21,980 bases of DNA from DASQPE01 sp041488455 (lineage in GTDB: Bacteria > Gemmatimonadota > Gemmatimonadetes > Gemmatimonadales > GWC2-71-9). Every line of letters starts with the position of its first letter. Position 1 is the first letter of the stretch. A program made the translations under genes and the position numbers. Below the pieces are notes generated by a model, which saw only the letters and a program-made list of their open reading frames with translations, was not told where the DNA came from and made no database searches. Positions 5,668-13,637 of the stretch are shown piece by piece. The stretch lies in the NCBI GenBank assembly GCA_041488455.1, contig JBGPPG010000050.1, forward strand, positions 1 through 21,980, read 5' to 3'.

Positions 5668-6420
5668 TCAGTCCAAGAACTGCATGTCCCCCGATTCGAC
5701 GTGGTACATCGCGCCGACCAGCAGGATCTTCTTCTCCCGCTCCAGCCCAGCCAGCACCGGGCTGATGCGGCGGATCTCCAGCAGCGTCAGGCGCACGTTC
5801 TCGGTCGCGACGGCGTCCACGAACGCGGCGTTCTTTGAGGTGCGCGGGCCGGCGACATCCTTCACGGCGCGCACGGCGGGGGTCAGTTTCTCCAGGAGCG
5901 CCGTGAGATTGCCGAGCGTCGCACCGTCGATCGCTCCCTTGATCGCACCACAACTCGTGTGCCCCATCACGAGCACCACCTTGGCGCCGGCGATCACACA
6001 GGCGAACTCCATGCTACCCGCGAGGTCGCGGTCCACGAAGTTGCCGGCGATGCGGGCGTTGAACATGTCGCCGATCCCCGCATCGAGGATAATCTCGGCG
6101 GGCGCGCGCGAATCGATGCAGCTGAGGATGATGGCGGCGGGATGCTGACCAGCGGCGGTGGCGGCACGGTCGTGCAGGTAGTCGCGGTCCTGCCGCTCAT
6201 CCCGCACGAATCGTTGGTTCCCCGCTTTCGCGAGGTCCACGATCTCCTGCGGCGTGAGCGCCTGCTGCCAGTCCTTGGTCAGCGTCAGGACCTTCCGCGG
6301 CGGGGGCGGCGGTGGCAGGGGGCACGGCGCCGTCGGCCGGCATCCGAACAAGAGTGCGCCGGCGCCGGTGAACGTTCCGAACCTGACGAATTGGCGGCGA
6401 TCGAGCAGCGGGTGAGGCAT
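5668..6420 (-). CDS. Beta-class carbonic anhydrase, Tat-type lipoprotein, 250 aa
   Basis: It catalyses reversible hydration of CO2 to bicarbonate. The zinc-site motifs are clear: CIDSRAPAE at residues 101-109 gives Cys101 and the Asp103/Arg105 pair, and GHTSCGAIKGA from 153 gives His154 and Cys157. The N-terminus DRRQFVRFGTFTGAGALLFGC combines a twin-arginine motif with a lipobox at Cys27, followed by a proline-rich linker (PLPPPPPP). The enzyme is thus probably anchored outside the inner membrane rather than cytoplasmic. ATG 6420 has GAGGA eight bases upstream. The downstream gene on the same strand is 5320-5604. Enzyme class is nearly certain; the Tat and lipid assignment is a strong inference. 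Confidence 0.93.
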   Translation of the reverse strand: MPHPLLDRRQFVRFGTFTGAGALLFGCRPTAPCPLPPPPPPRKVLTLTKDWQQALTPQEIVDLAKAGNQRFVRDERQDRDYLHDRAATAAGQHPAAIILSCIDSRAPAEIILDAGIGDMFNARIAGNFVDRDLAGSMEFACVIAGAKVVLVMGHTSCGAIKGAIDGATLGNLTALLEKLTPAVRAVKDVAGPRTSKNAAFVDAVATENVRLTLLEIRRISPVLAGLEREKKILLVGAMYHVESGDMQFLD

Positions 6421-6625
6421 GGGATGGGTCCTCGGGCCATGGGAATGTTCGTAAGATATTCCGTGGCCGCTCGTCCGAAGGGCCAGCGACGCATTACCTG
6501 AAACGCCGGCCCCCTGCGGCCCCCCGTCGGGCGGACGTCTGCACTCCCGCAAGACCGAACGCTCACGAAGCACGAGAAACCGAATCCCGCACGACTTCCG
6601 GCGCACGGCCGCGCGGAACGTGTTG

Positions 6626-6644
6626 CGCGCGGGCGTCCCGCGCG
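6626..6644. repeat. Perfect 8-bp hairpin downstream of tRNA-Leu
   Basis: CGCGCGGG (6626-6633) pairs perfectly with CCCGCGCG (6637-6644) around a CGT loop. It lies about 115 bp after the 3' end of the minus-strand tRNA. No T-run follows. It could end or stabilise the tRNA transcript, or be incidental in such G+C-rich DNA. Confidence 0.45.
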
Positions 6645-6671
6645 AGGGTCTGGTCCGAGGCGTCGGGCGAG

Positions 6672-6693
6672 TTCTCGGACAATTCTCGGACAA
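6672..6693. repeat. Tandem 11-bp direct repeat
   Basis: TTCTCGGACAA occurs twice back to back, at 6672-6682 and 6683-6693. A repeat spaced one helical turn apart is typical of binding sites for a dimeric regulator. It lies about 250 bp upstream of the carbonic anhydrase start and 68 bp past the tRNA 3' end. The regulator is unknown. Confidence 0.6.
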
Positions 6694-6760
6694 TCCGCCC
6701 CACGAACGGCTGCGGGGCTCACATGAGGCGTGCGGTGCTAACTTGTTGCCGCGGTAGGAA

Positions 6761-6844
6761 TGCCCGGGGCAGGATTCGAACCTGCACGAGGTTGCCCTCA
6801 GCGGATTTTAAGTCCGCTACGTCTACCAGTTTCGCCACCCGGGC
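6761..6844 (-). tRNA. tRNA-Leu (anticodon UAA)
   Basis: The minus strand gives an 84-nt cloverleaf. Acceptor arm GCCCGGG pairs with CCCGGGC, followed by an A discriminator; the D loop contains GGTAGAC. The anticodon stem GCGGA/TCCGC encloses loop CTTAAAA, which sets the anticodon as TAA. A long variable arm (GAGG and CCTC pairing) is as expected for leucine, and the T arm is GCAGG-TTCGAAT-CCTGC. CCA is not encoded. It reads leucine codons UUA and UUG. Confidence 0.97.
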
Positions 6845-6862
6845 CCACATCACGGCCGCACC

Positions 6863-6868
6863 AATATA
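6863..6868 (-). promoter_or_regulatory. Possible -10 element for tRNA-Leu
   Basis: The minus strand reads TATATT 18 bases before the tRNA 5' end, in otherwise G+C-rich DNA. A -35 hexamer is not obvious, because the expected position is occupied by an inverted repeat (6874-6892). Confidence 0.4.
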
Positions 6869-6873
6869 CCGGT

Positions 6874-6892
6874 CGCCCGGGACTTCCGGGCG
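6874..6892. promoter_or_regulatory. Inverted repeat between divergent tRNA and plug-like gene
   Basis: CGCCCGG (6874-6880) and CCGGGCG (6886-6892) form a perfect 7-bp palindrome around GACTT. It lies in the 99-bp divergent spacer, just upstream of the tRNA -10 candidate. It could be an operator for either direction or an incidental hairpin. Confidence 0.35.
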
Positions 6893-6943
6893 GCGTACCG
6901 AACGCTAGCTTGGTGATGACCCCCCTCCCGCACGAGGTTTCTC

Positions 6944-7471
6944 ATGGCAACGTCACGCGTCCTCGGGCTAGTCACCCTGGCTATGGTCACGGGCGTCGTC
7001 GCGGCCGGCGCCCAACAAGTGTCCGCACCCAAGAATCGTGATCGACGAGTGATCACCACCGAGGAGATCGAAAGCGCGCAGGTGAATACCGCCTATCAAG
7101 TGGTCGAGCGGCTGCGGCCCGAGTTTCTGCGCCGCATGAGCCGGCAGCAAACGCTCGGCGGCGGCGCAGTCACTCGCAGCACGGGCTCCCGCGGTAGCCA
7201 GGGCGGCCAAGGTGGGGGCAACACGGGCAACAGCGGGGGTGGCGACGCCCCGGCGCCCGGCTCGTCCGACCCCGGGGTCGGCCAGCCCGACCCGCCCTCG
7301 ACCGCCGCGGTATTCGTCGACGGGACCCAGATGGGCGGCGTGGAAGAACTGCAGCAGATAGCGTCGAACATGGTCGAGGAGATCCGGTACCTGAGCGGCG
7401 GGGACGCACAGACCAAGTACGGTCCCCGGTTCTCGTCGGGCGTGATCGAAGTGAAGCTGAAGAATCACTGA
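6944..7471 (+). CDS. Secreted protein with TonB-plug-like C-terminal motif, 175 aa
   Basis: A Sec signal peptide (about residues 1-24, ending VVAAGAQ) directs export. Residues 28-70 form a charged region (ITTEEIESAQVNTAYQVVER). A Gly/Ser-rich low-complexity linker covers about 70-110. The C-terminus (about 118-173) has AVFVDGTQMGGVEELQQI, then VEEIRYLSGGDAQTKYGPRF and SSGVIEVKLK. This mirrors the plug end of TonB-dependent receptors (DG, helix, IE-I-V-KGP, YG, GVI-I-TK), but no barrel follows in the same chain. ATG 6944 has GAGG nine bases upstream. It is the first gene of a three-gene operon and abuts the next gene. Partner and ligand are unknown. Confidence 0.85.
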   Translation: MATSRVLGLVTLAMVTGVVAAGAQQVSAPKNRDRRVITTEEIESAQVNTAYQVVERLRPEFLRRMSRQQTLGGGAVTRSTGSRGSQGGQGGGNTGNSGGGDAPAPGSSDPGVGQPDPPSTAAVFVDGTQMGGVEELQQIASNMVEEIRYLSGGDAQTKYGPRFSSGVIEVKLKNH

Positions 7472-9040
7472 GTGGGGCAGAGCCGCTGGGCCCTCCTCGC
7501 CGGGGCCCTGCTCCTGCCCGCAGCCGCCGCGGCGCAGTTCGCACCCGTCGGCGTGCCGCGGGGCCTGGTGCGGCTGGATCTCGGCGGCGCTCTGGAGAGC
7601 ACGGACCGCCGCTATCTGGATGGTGATCTCGAGGACTTCGCGGCCGACCTCGCGAGCCCCGCGCTCGGCGGCGATCGCATCCCCGGCCTGACCGACGCCG
7701 ACGCCCGGCTTTCCCGAATCACCGGTGATGCCGCGGCCCGCCTGGACCTCGGCAACCTTGGCGCCACCGCCCAGGGCACGCGGTCGGTCGCAGCAATCGG
7801 GGTAGCGGTTGGCATCACCTCCCACCTCACGCTCTTCGCCCGGCTCCCGCTCGCCCGCGCGAGCGTCACCACCCGGCTGACGCTCGACAGCACGTCCGGG
7901 AACGCCGGCGTCAATCCCGCCGATCCGGTCTTCGGCACCGCGGCGGGGGCCACGCAGACGGCGGCATTCTTCCAAGATTTCGGCACCGCCCTCCAGAGTC
8001 TCCAGTCCCGCCTCCAGGCGGGCATCTACGACGGCAATCCGAGCCTCCGGGCGCTCGCGCAGACTACGCTCCGCTCTGCCACCTCGCTCAGGAACGATCT
8101 TTTCGGTCTGCTGGCCGACCCTGCGACGGCCGTGGCGTTCGCACCAACCCCCTCGAGCCAGCTCGGCACCGCAGTCACTGCAAAGCTCCAGACCCTTCAG
8201 GCGACGCTCACGGGCTCCCTTGGCATTGCGGGGTTCGCGAGCACCCCAGCCCTGCCCTCGAGCCGAGCGAGCCAGGACGATCTCACCAACTATCTCACCA
8301 ACCCGAACGGCCCGATCGTCGGAAGACTCGACTCCCTGCCGCTCTCCCAGCGCGGCGACGCGGAGGTCGGCGGGGTGTGGACCCTGGTGGATCGCTGGAA
8401 CGACGACGCGCACGGGACCGGCTTTCGCGCCGCCGTGAGCGCACTCGCACGCCTCGGCACGGGGTTTCCTCCCCGACCGAGCTACTTTCTCGACCTGGGA
8501 ACCGGGACGGGGCACGGCGCACTCGGTGCCACACTCACGACCGATATCAGCTTCGGTCGCCTGGCGGCACGGCTCACGGCCGGCTATCTGCATCAGCTCG
8601 CGGGCAACCAGCTGGTCCGCCTGACGCCGCCAGACCAGCCGTTCGCGCCGGTCAGCCAGGTCGTGACGGTGCGCGTGGACCCGGGGAACATCTTCACCCT
8701 CGGTGCGCACCCGTTGCTCCGGCTGCTGCCTTCGTTCGGCATCCACGTCGGCGTGGACTACTGGCGGCAGAGCAGCGAGCAGGTCGCGTACGCCAGCGCC
8801 GCAGACTCGATCCCCGGCATCCCCGCCTCGCTGCTCGCGGTGGACTCGCGCATCGGGGTCACTACTTTTTCGGCTGGCGTCACGTACTCCCGGCCAGGAG
8901 CCACCAAGCCCGGGTCCGCGGGGCTCCCGCTCGACGCAAGCTGGACCTTCGAGCAGGTGATCGGGGGCAGCGGCGGCCGGGTCCAGAAGACCCAGGCCGT
9001 CAGGGCGGCCGTGCGACTGTACCATCGGCTCTTCAAGTGA
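7472..9040 (+). CDS. Probable outer-membrane beta-barrel protein, 522 aa
   Basis: GTG 7472 directly follows the TGA of the preceding gene with no spacer, so translation is probably coupled. A Sec signal (GALLLPAAAAAQ, about residues 7-22) is followed by alternating strand-like stretches such as LVRLDLGGALESTDRRY, VAAIGVAVGITSHLTLFARL and FGRLAARLTAGYLHQL. The last strand, VRAAVRLYHRLF, ends with an aromatic one residue from the C-terminus, close to a BAM-type barrel signal. A helical insert lies at about 160-260. No catalytic residues are apparent. It may form a channel with the plug-like protein encoded just upstream, but that pairing is inferred from adjacency alone. Confidence 0.8.
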   Translation: MGQSRWALLAGALLLPAAAAAQFAPVGVPRGLVRLDLGGALESTDRRYLDGDLEDFAADLASPALGGDRIPGLTDADARLSRITGDAAARLDLGNLGATAQGTRSVAAIGVAVGITSHLTLFARLPLARASVTTRLTLDSTSGNAGVNPADPVFGTAAGATQTAAFFQDFGTALQSLQSRLQAGIYDGNPSLRALAQTTLRSATSLRNDLFGLLADPATAVAFAPTPSSQLGTAVTAKLQTLQATLTGSLGIAGFASTPALPSSRASQDDLTNYLTNPNGPIVGRLDSLPLSQRGDAEVGGVWTLVDRWNDDAHGTGFRAAVSALARLGTGFPPRPSYFLDLGTGTGHGALGATLTTDISFGRLAARLTAGYLHQLAGNQLVRLTPPDQPFAPVSQVVTVRVDPGNIFTLGAHPLLRLLPSFGIHVGVDYWRQSSEQVAYASAADSIPGIPASLLAVDSRIGVTTFSAGVTYSRPGATKPGSAGLPLDASWTFEQVIGGSGGRVQKTQAVRAAVRLYHRLFK

Positions 9041-9051
9041 GGAACCGCGGG

Positions 9052-10758
9052 ATGCGGCATGTGGCCGGACAGGTGCTGACGCTCGCCGTGACCGTCGCCC
9101 TCGCGTCGTCGCCGGCTGGCGCGCAGGACACGACCAGCGTCCGGCTTCAGGCGTTCGCGGAACGCTTCTGGACCTGGCGGGCGGCGAACCAGCCGGCATC
9201 GGGAGACGACATCCCGCGCATCGAGCGCCCCGCCGCGTGGGTCCCGGATTGGTCTCCGGCCGCCGTCGGAGCGCGGCGGGAGCGGCTGCGGCAGCTCGAG
9301 CGGGAGTGGCGCGGCATCGACACGACCGGCTGGGCCCGCCCGGCCCAGGTGGACTACCGCCTGCTCGGCTCGGCCATCGCGCGGGTGCATTGGGAGCTGG
9401 AAATCGTCCGCGCGTGGCGGCGGAACCCGATGTTCTACCTGGAGCAGACGGTCGGTGTTCTGCACCGGGACCTTCTCCGGGCCCCGCCGTTCGACGCCGC
9501 CCGCACGAGCGAGATCGTGCGGCGGCTGGAGCGGGTGCCTCGTACCCTGGACGAAGGCAAGGCCAACCTGACCGAGGCGGTGGGGCCGTTCGCCGGGCTC
9601 GCGATCGCTGCCCTCGACGGCATCGGACCCAGGCTCGACAGCGTCGCCCGGGCGCTCGGGCCCGTGCTCGAGGGACCGGACGCGGCCCGGTTTCCCGTCG
9701 CCGCCAAAGCCGCCGCCAGGGCCCTCGAGGCGTACCGCGGCTGGCTGGCGCAGAAGCTCCCGTCGCTTCCCGCGCAGACCGCCGTCGGCCGAGACGCCTA
9801 CGTCGGCTTCCTGCGCCGCGTGGCACTGGTGCCGTTCGCGCCGGAGGAGCTGGTCGCCATGGCCCGCCAGGACTGGGCGCGCTCCGTGGCCTTTGAGTCC
9901 TACGAGCGCCAGCGCAACGCCGCGCTGCCCGAGCTCGACCTCTTCTCGTCGCTCGACGCGCAGCTCGCGCGCGAGGCGGCGGACGAAGCGCGGATCCGGA
10001 CCTATCTCCGGGACAAGGGGATTCTCACCGTGCCGGACTGGCTCCGGCACTACCGCACGGCGCCGCTTCCGCCCTATCTGGTACCGCTCAGCGGGTGGGG
10101 CGTGGACGACGACCTCACGTCCGCGACCCGCCTTGGAGAGGACGGCACGAGCTACCGCCCGCCGCCGTCAGCGGGGCTGGGCTACTTCTACCTCGCGACG
10201 GCCAAGGACCCGCGGCCTCTCATGGTGCACGAGGGGGTGCCGGGTCACTACATGCAGCTCGCGCTGGCCTGGGCCCACGAGGACCCGATCCGGCGCCGCT
10301 ACTACGACTCCAACTCGAATGAGGGAATCGGATTCTACGCGGAAGAGATGATGCTTCAGGCGGGGCTCTTCGACGACCGCCCGCGGGTGCGGGAGATCAT
10401 CTACAACTTCATGCGTCTCCGGGCCCTCCGGGTCGAAGTGGACGTGAAGCTCGCGACCGGGGAGTTCACGATCCCGCAGGCGGCGACCTACCTGCAAACC
10501 ACCGTCCCCATGGACTCGGCGACGGCGATCAGCGAGGCCGCCTCCTTCGCGTCGGCACCGGGCCAGGCGATCACGTACGAGATCGGGAAGCTCCAGATTC
10601 TGGCATTCCTGACCGACGCCCGCCTCCGCCAGGGCGACGCCTTCTCGCTCCGCGCGTTCCACGACTTCGTCTGGAAGAACGGCAACGTGCCCATCGCGCT
10701 CCAACGGTGGGAGCTGCTGGGCCTGGGCGACGAGATCCGGCTGCTCAGTGGCGAGTGA
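9052..10758 (+). CDS. Secreted DUF885-family putative metallopeptidase, 568 aa
   Basis: The signal peptide ends at PAGAQ near residue 25. The body matches DUF885 proteins, thought to be zinc peptidases related to thermolysin-like clans. HEGVPGHYMQL (His393, Glu394, His399) is a spread HE-x4-H version of the zinc helix. It is followed 24 residues later by SNEGIGFYAEEMM, where Glu424 is a likely third ligand. The end carries YEIGKLQIL, also typical. The start is ATG 9052, with GAGGA overlapping the previous stop; the frame stays open further upstream inside the barrel gene, but that part is a shadow. Third gene of the operon. Substrates are probably peptides; activity is not proven from sequence. 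Confidence 0.88.
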   Translation: MRHVAGQVLTLAVTVALASSPAGAQDTTSVRLQAFAERFWTWRAANQPASGDDIPRIERPAAWVPDWSPAAVGARRERLRQLEREWRGIDTTGWARPAQVDYRLLGSAIARVHWELEIVRAWRRNPMFYLEQTVGVLHRDLLRAPPFDAARTSEIVRRLERVPRTLDEGKANLTEAVGPFAGLAIAALDGIGPRLDSVARALGPVLEGPDAARFPVAAKAAARALEAYRGWLAQKLPSLPAQTAVGRDAYVGFLRRVALVPFAPEELVAMARQDWARSVAFESYERQRNAALPELDLFSSLDAQLAREAADEARIRTYLRDKGILTVPDWLRHYRTAPLPPYLVPLSGWGVDDDLTSATRLGEDGTSYRPPPSAGLGYFYLATAKDPRPLMVHEGVPGHYMQLALAWAHEDPIRRRYYDSNSNEGIGFYAEEMMLQAGLFDDRPRVREIIYNFMRLRALRVEVDVKLATGEFTIPQAATYLQTTVPMDSATAISEAASFASAPGQAITYEIGKLQILAFLTDARLRQGDAFSLRAFHDFVWKNGNVPIALQRWELLGLGDEIRLLSGE

Positions 10759-10767
10759 CGCAGGAGC

Positions 10768-11946
10768 TCAGACGTAGGACAGCCAGGCATCCTTCCGGCT
10801 CGCCTTGAGACCCGCGAACCACCGGCAGAGCGGATACAGAGCGAGCACCACCCCGACCCACACCGCGTAGACGACGCCCAGGCTGAACCCGAAGCTCCGC
10901 GGATAAGCCCAGAAGCCGTTCAGCAGCGCACTCGGCGGCACCTGCCCGGTCAGCGCGGCGGCGGCGAGAGTGAGTGCGTGAATCAGATAGATGTGGAGGA
11001 TGTAGTAGAAGAACGGCACCCGGCCGTAGACCACGAAGAACCGTACGACGGGCCCGGACGCCCGCTCTGCCAGCGCGACGAGCGTGATCGAGGGCCCCAG
11101 GGTCATCAGCAGATACAGCAGCGACGGCGGATACTTGCTGGTGTTGAGGAACGACAGAACCGTGTAGACCGGATCGGGCTGGGCCGACCACGGCGCGGGA
11201 TCGCCGTAGACGTTGAGCCAGCGCAGCACCACGAACGCGGCGGTGAGCGCCAGGCCGAGCCGCAGCAGCAACCGGCGCCGTTCCTCTGGAGGCCGTTGTA
11301 CCAGAGCTCCGAGCGCGTAGCCCGCCGCCGTCACGCCCACCCATGGGATCAGCGGATAGATCACCGGTGGGTTCTGGACGTGGAGGAGACTCCAGGCCCA
11401 GTCCCACGGAGCCGCATCGGGCGAGATCCGGCCGGCGACCGCGAGGGGCCGGACGTGGATGCCGTCGAGCAGATTGTGGCCGGCGATCATGACGACACCG
11501 ATGGTGCCGACGGCCCGGACCGGCAGCCATGCGAGCGCGGCCAGTACCACCATCGACCAGCCGATCACCCAGATGACCTGAAGCCCGATAAAGCTCCAGG
11601 TGAAGTTGAACGTCCAGCCCACCGTTACCAGCGTCAGCTCCACCACCACCAGCCAGAGGCCGCGACTCACCAGGAAGCGGGACAGCTCCGCGCGGGTCCG
11701 GCCGCGCGAGGCCCAGAGATACGCCCCCGTACCCGCGAGGAAGACGAACGTCGGAGCACAGAAGTGCGTGATCCAGCGGGTGAAGAAGAGGATCGGGGTG
11801 GTGCGGGTGAGGTCGGTCGGGTCAAAGAGCCGGGCGTCGAGGTGGAAATAGTCGCGCACGTGGTCGAGCGCCATGATCACCATAACGAGACCGCGGACGA
11901 AATCGATCGAGTCGAGCCGCGGCCGGACCGGCGTCGCCATGGCCAT
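10768..11946 (-). CDS. DUF1624/heparan acetyltransferase-like membrane protein, 392 aa
   Basis: The protein opens with RLDSIDFVRGLVMVIMALDH, the signature start of the DUF1624 and acyltransferase-like membrane family. It continues through about ten hydrophobic helices (for example LWLVVVELTLVTVGWTF, VYPLIPWVGVTAAGYALG-type segments and FSLGVVYAVWVGVVLALYPL). Related proteins move acyl groups across the membrane onto sugars; the substrate here is unknown. ATG 11946 has GGGAGG six bases upstream and starts 17 bp after recN, so it is probably the last gene of the long operon. It meets the DUF885 gene tail to tail with only nine bases between stops. Confidence 0.85.
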   Translation of the reverse strand: MAMATPVRPRLDSIDFVRGLVMVIMALDHVRDYFHLDARLFDPTDLTRTTPILFFTRWITHFCAPTFVFLAGTGAYLWASRGRTRAELSRFLVSRGLWLVVVELTLVTVGWTFNFTWSFIGLQVIWVIGWSMVVLAALAWLPVRAVGTIGVVMIAGHNLLDGIHVRPLAVAGRISPDAAPWDWAWSLLHVQNPPVIYPLIPWVGVTAAGYALGALVQRPPEERRRLLLRLGLALTAAFVVLRWLNVYGDPAPWSAQPDPVYTVLSFLNTSKYPPSLLYLLMTLGPSITLVALAERASGPVVRFFVVYGRVPFFYYILHIYLIHALTLAAAALTGQVPPSALLNGFWAYPRSFGFSLGVVYAVWVGVVLALYPLCRWFAGLKASRKDAWLSYV

Positions 11947-11963
11947 TGTCGCCTCCCGGGTCC

Positions 11964-13637
11964 CTAGGCCGACCGCCCCGCTTTCGGACGAGCCAGCAGC
12001 GCCTGCGCGTGCCGCCGCGCCTCACGGCCGTCGGCGTCGCCCAGCATGCGGGCCAGCTCACCGACCCGGTCCTCGCCATGGATCTGCGCCACTTCGCTCG
12101 TCGCCATGCCGCCGCGGGTCGCCTTGGTCACAACGAGGTGCCGGTCGGCCCGCGCGGCGATCTGCGGCAGGTGGGTGATCACCAGGACCTGCCGTCGCGC
12201 GGCGACCTCGGCGAGCGCGCGGCCCACCTGCGTGCCGACCTCTCCGCCGATCCCCTGATCCACCTCGTCGAACACCATGGTGGGCACGGCGTCGTGGCGG
12301 GCGAGCACCGTCTTGAGCGCGAGCATCAGGCGGGACAGCTCGCCTCCCGAGACGACCTTGGCCAGCGGCTTAGGATCGAGCCCGACGTTGAGCCGGACGG
12401 TGAACGCGATGCTTTCGCGCCCATGGCTCCCCGCTTCGTCGAGCGCGTTGAGGTCCACACCCAGCAGCCCGCCGGGCAGACCCAGGTCGGGGAGCAGACG
12501 GCTCACTGTACGCGCGAGGCGGTCGGCCCCCTCGCGCCGTTTGGCCGTGAGCGCCTCGGCGGCGGCCTGGAGTGCTGCCTCCGCTGTGGCGCGGCGCGCG
12601 GCGAGCGCTCGAAGATCGGTATCCGCGGTATCGAGCAGATCCAGCTCATCGCCGGCCTGCCTGCGGGTCTCCAGCACCGCGGCGATCGTACCGCCGTGCT
12701 TCTGCGCCAGCCGAAAGATCGTATCGCGCCGCCGCTCGACCTCCGCGAGGCGGGCGGGGTCTTCCTGCATCCCGTCGGCATACTCGGCGGCCAGGCGCGC
12801 CAGCTCGCTGAGATTCGCGTACGCGCCGTCGAGCAACTCGCGCCACGCCGCCACGGACGGATCGCCCTTTTCCAGAGCGCCGAGGGCCCGGTCGGCCAGC
12901 GCCACCGCCTGCAGGGCGCTGGCCTCCTCGCCGTCCGTCGCCTCGGCGATGCGGCGTGCATGCTCGCCGAGCGCGCCCGCCTGGCTCAGGCGGCGCGCCT
13001 CCAGCTCCAGCGCGTCATCTTCTTCCGGCTTGAGCCGCGCGCGGTCGATCTCCTCGACCACGTGGCGCAGGTAATCGGCGCGGCGCCGGACCTCGTCGCG
13101 ACGGGCGGCGAGAGCGGCTTCCTGCTCCCGGAGCGCGGCGAGGGCGGCGTGCGTATCGGCGACCGCCCCCGCCTCTGCCTCCGCGTCGGCGAACGCATCC
13201 AGGATGTCGCGCTGGGCCTCGGCATGGAGGAGGGATTGTGTCTGGTGCTGTCCGTGGAGATCCACGAGCAGGGCGCCGAGCTGTTCCAGCACGCCCACGG
13301 TCGTGGGGCTGCCGTTGACCCAGGCGCGGGAGCGGCCCTCGGCCGAAATCTCGCGACGCACGACGAGCCGGCCGTCGTCGAGGTCGAGACCCAGCGTCTC
13401 GACCTCATGGCGAGTCCGCGCGTCGAGCCCCTCGAACGCGCCCTCGACGACCGTCTTCGCCGAACCGGGGCGCACGCTCGAGCTGTCCGCGCGTTCTCCG
13501 AGCAGCAGCGCCAGCGCGTCCACCAGCATGGACTTGCCCGCGCCGGTCTCGCCGGTGAGCACGTTGAGGCCGGCGCCGAGCGGAAGCGTGACATCTGCGA
13601 TCGTGGCGAGGTCCCGTACGCGGAGCTCGGTGATCAC
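11964..13637 (-). CDS. recN: DNA repair protein RecN, 557 aa
   Basis: RecN is an SMC-like ATPase that acts at double-strand breaks. Walker A is GETGAGKS at residues 29-36. A long charged coiled-coil region follows from about residue 150 to 350 (EQEAALAARRDEVRRRADY and onward). The C-terminal head carries the signature SGGELSRLMLALK, Walker B VFDEVDQGIGGE and the switch region VITHLPQIAARAD. The start is GTG 13637, overlapping the nadK stop by four bases (GTGA). The frame is open upstream but only as an antisense-quality tail inside nadK. Length is normal for the family. Gene order nadK-recN is common. Confidence 0.95.
   Translation of the reverse strand: MITELRVRDLATIADVTLPLGAGLNVLTGETGAGKSMLVDALALLLGERADSSSVRPGSAKTVVEGAFEGLDARTRHEVETLGLDLDDGRLVVRREISAEGRSRAWVNGSPTTVGVLEQLGALLVDLHGQHQTQSLLHAEAQRDILDAFADAEAEAGAVADTHAALAALREQEAALAARRDEVRRRADYLRHVVEEIDRARLKPEEDDALELEARRLSQAGALGEHARRIAEATDGEEASALQAVALADRALGALEKGDPSVAAWRELLDGAYANLSELARLAAEYADGMQEDPARLAEVERRRDTIFRLAQKHGGTIAAVLETRRQAGDELDLLDTADTDLRALAARRATAEAALQAAAEALTAKRREGADRLARTVSRLLPDLGLPGGLLGVDLNALDEAGSHGRESIAFTVRLNVGLDPKPLAKVVSGGELSRLMLALKTVLARHDAVPTMVFDEVDQGIGGEVGTQVGRALAEVAARRQVLVITHLPQIAARADRHLVVTKATRGGMATSEVAQIHGEDRVGELARMLGDADGREARRHAQALLARPKAGRSA

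Larger units (their letters stand above)
6421..6760. other. Non-coding region between carbonic anhydrase and tRNA-Leu
   Basis: No convincing gene is present in these 340 bp. The minus strand has TATCTT near 6455, about 35 bases before ATG 6420. This may be the -10 element of the carbonic anhydrase promoter; its -35 is unclear. Further upstream lie a tandem 11-bp repeat (6672-6693) and a strong hairpin (6626-6644). Confidence 0.6.

Noticed and set aside
8377..9051. Upstream extension of the DUF885 frame into the barrel gene
   Set aside because: The extension is arginine-rich shadow sequence. A clear signal peptide and binding site place the start at 9052.
6968..9826. Open frame of 952 codons on the minus strand opposite the envelope operon
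   Set aside because: It is antisense to three well-supported genes and rich in Arg, Gly, Pro and Ala, as expected from G+C-biased third positions. No domain is recognisable.
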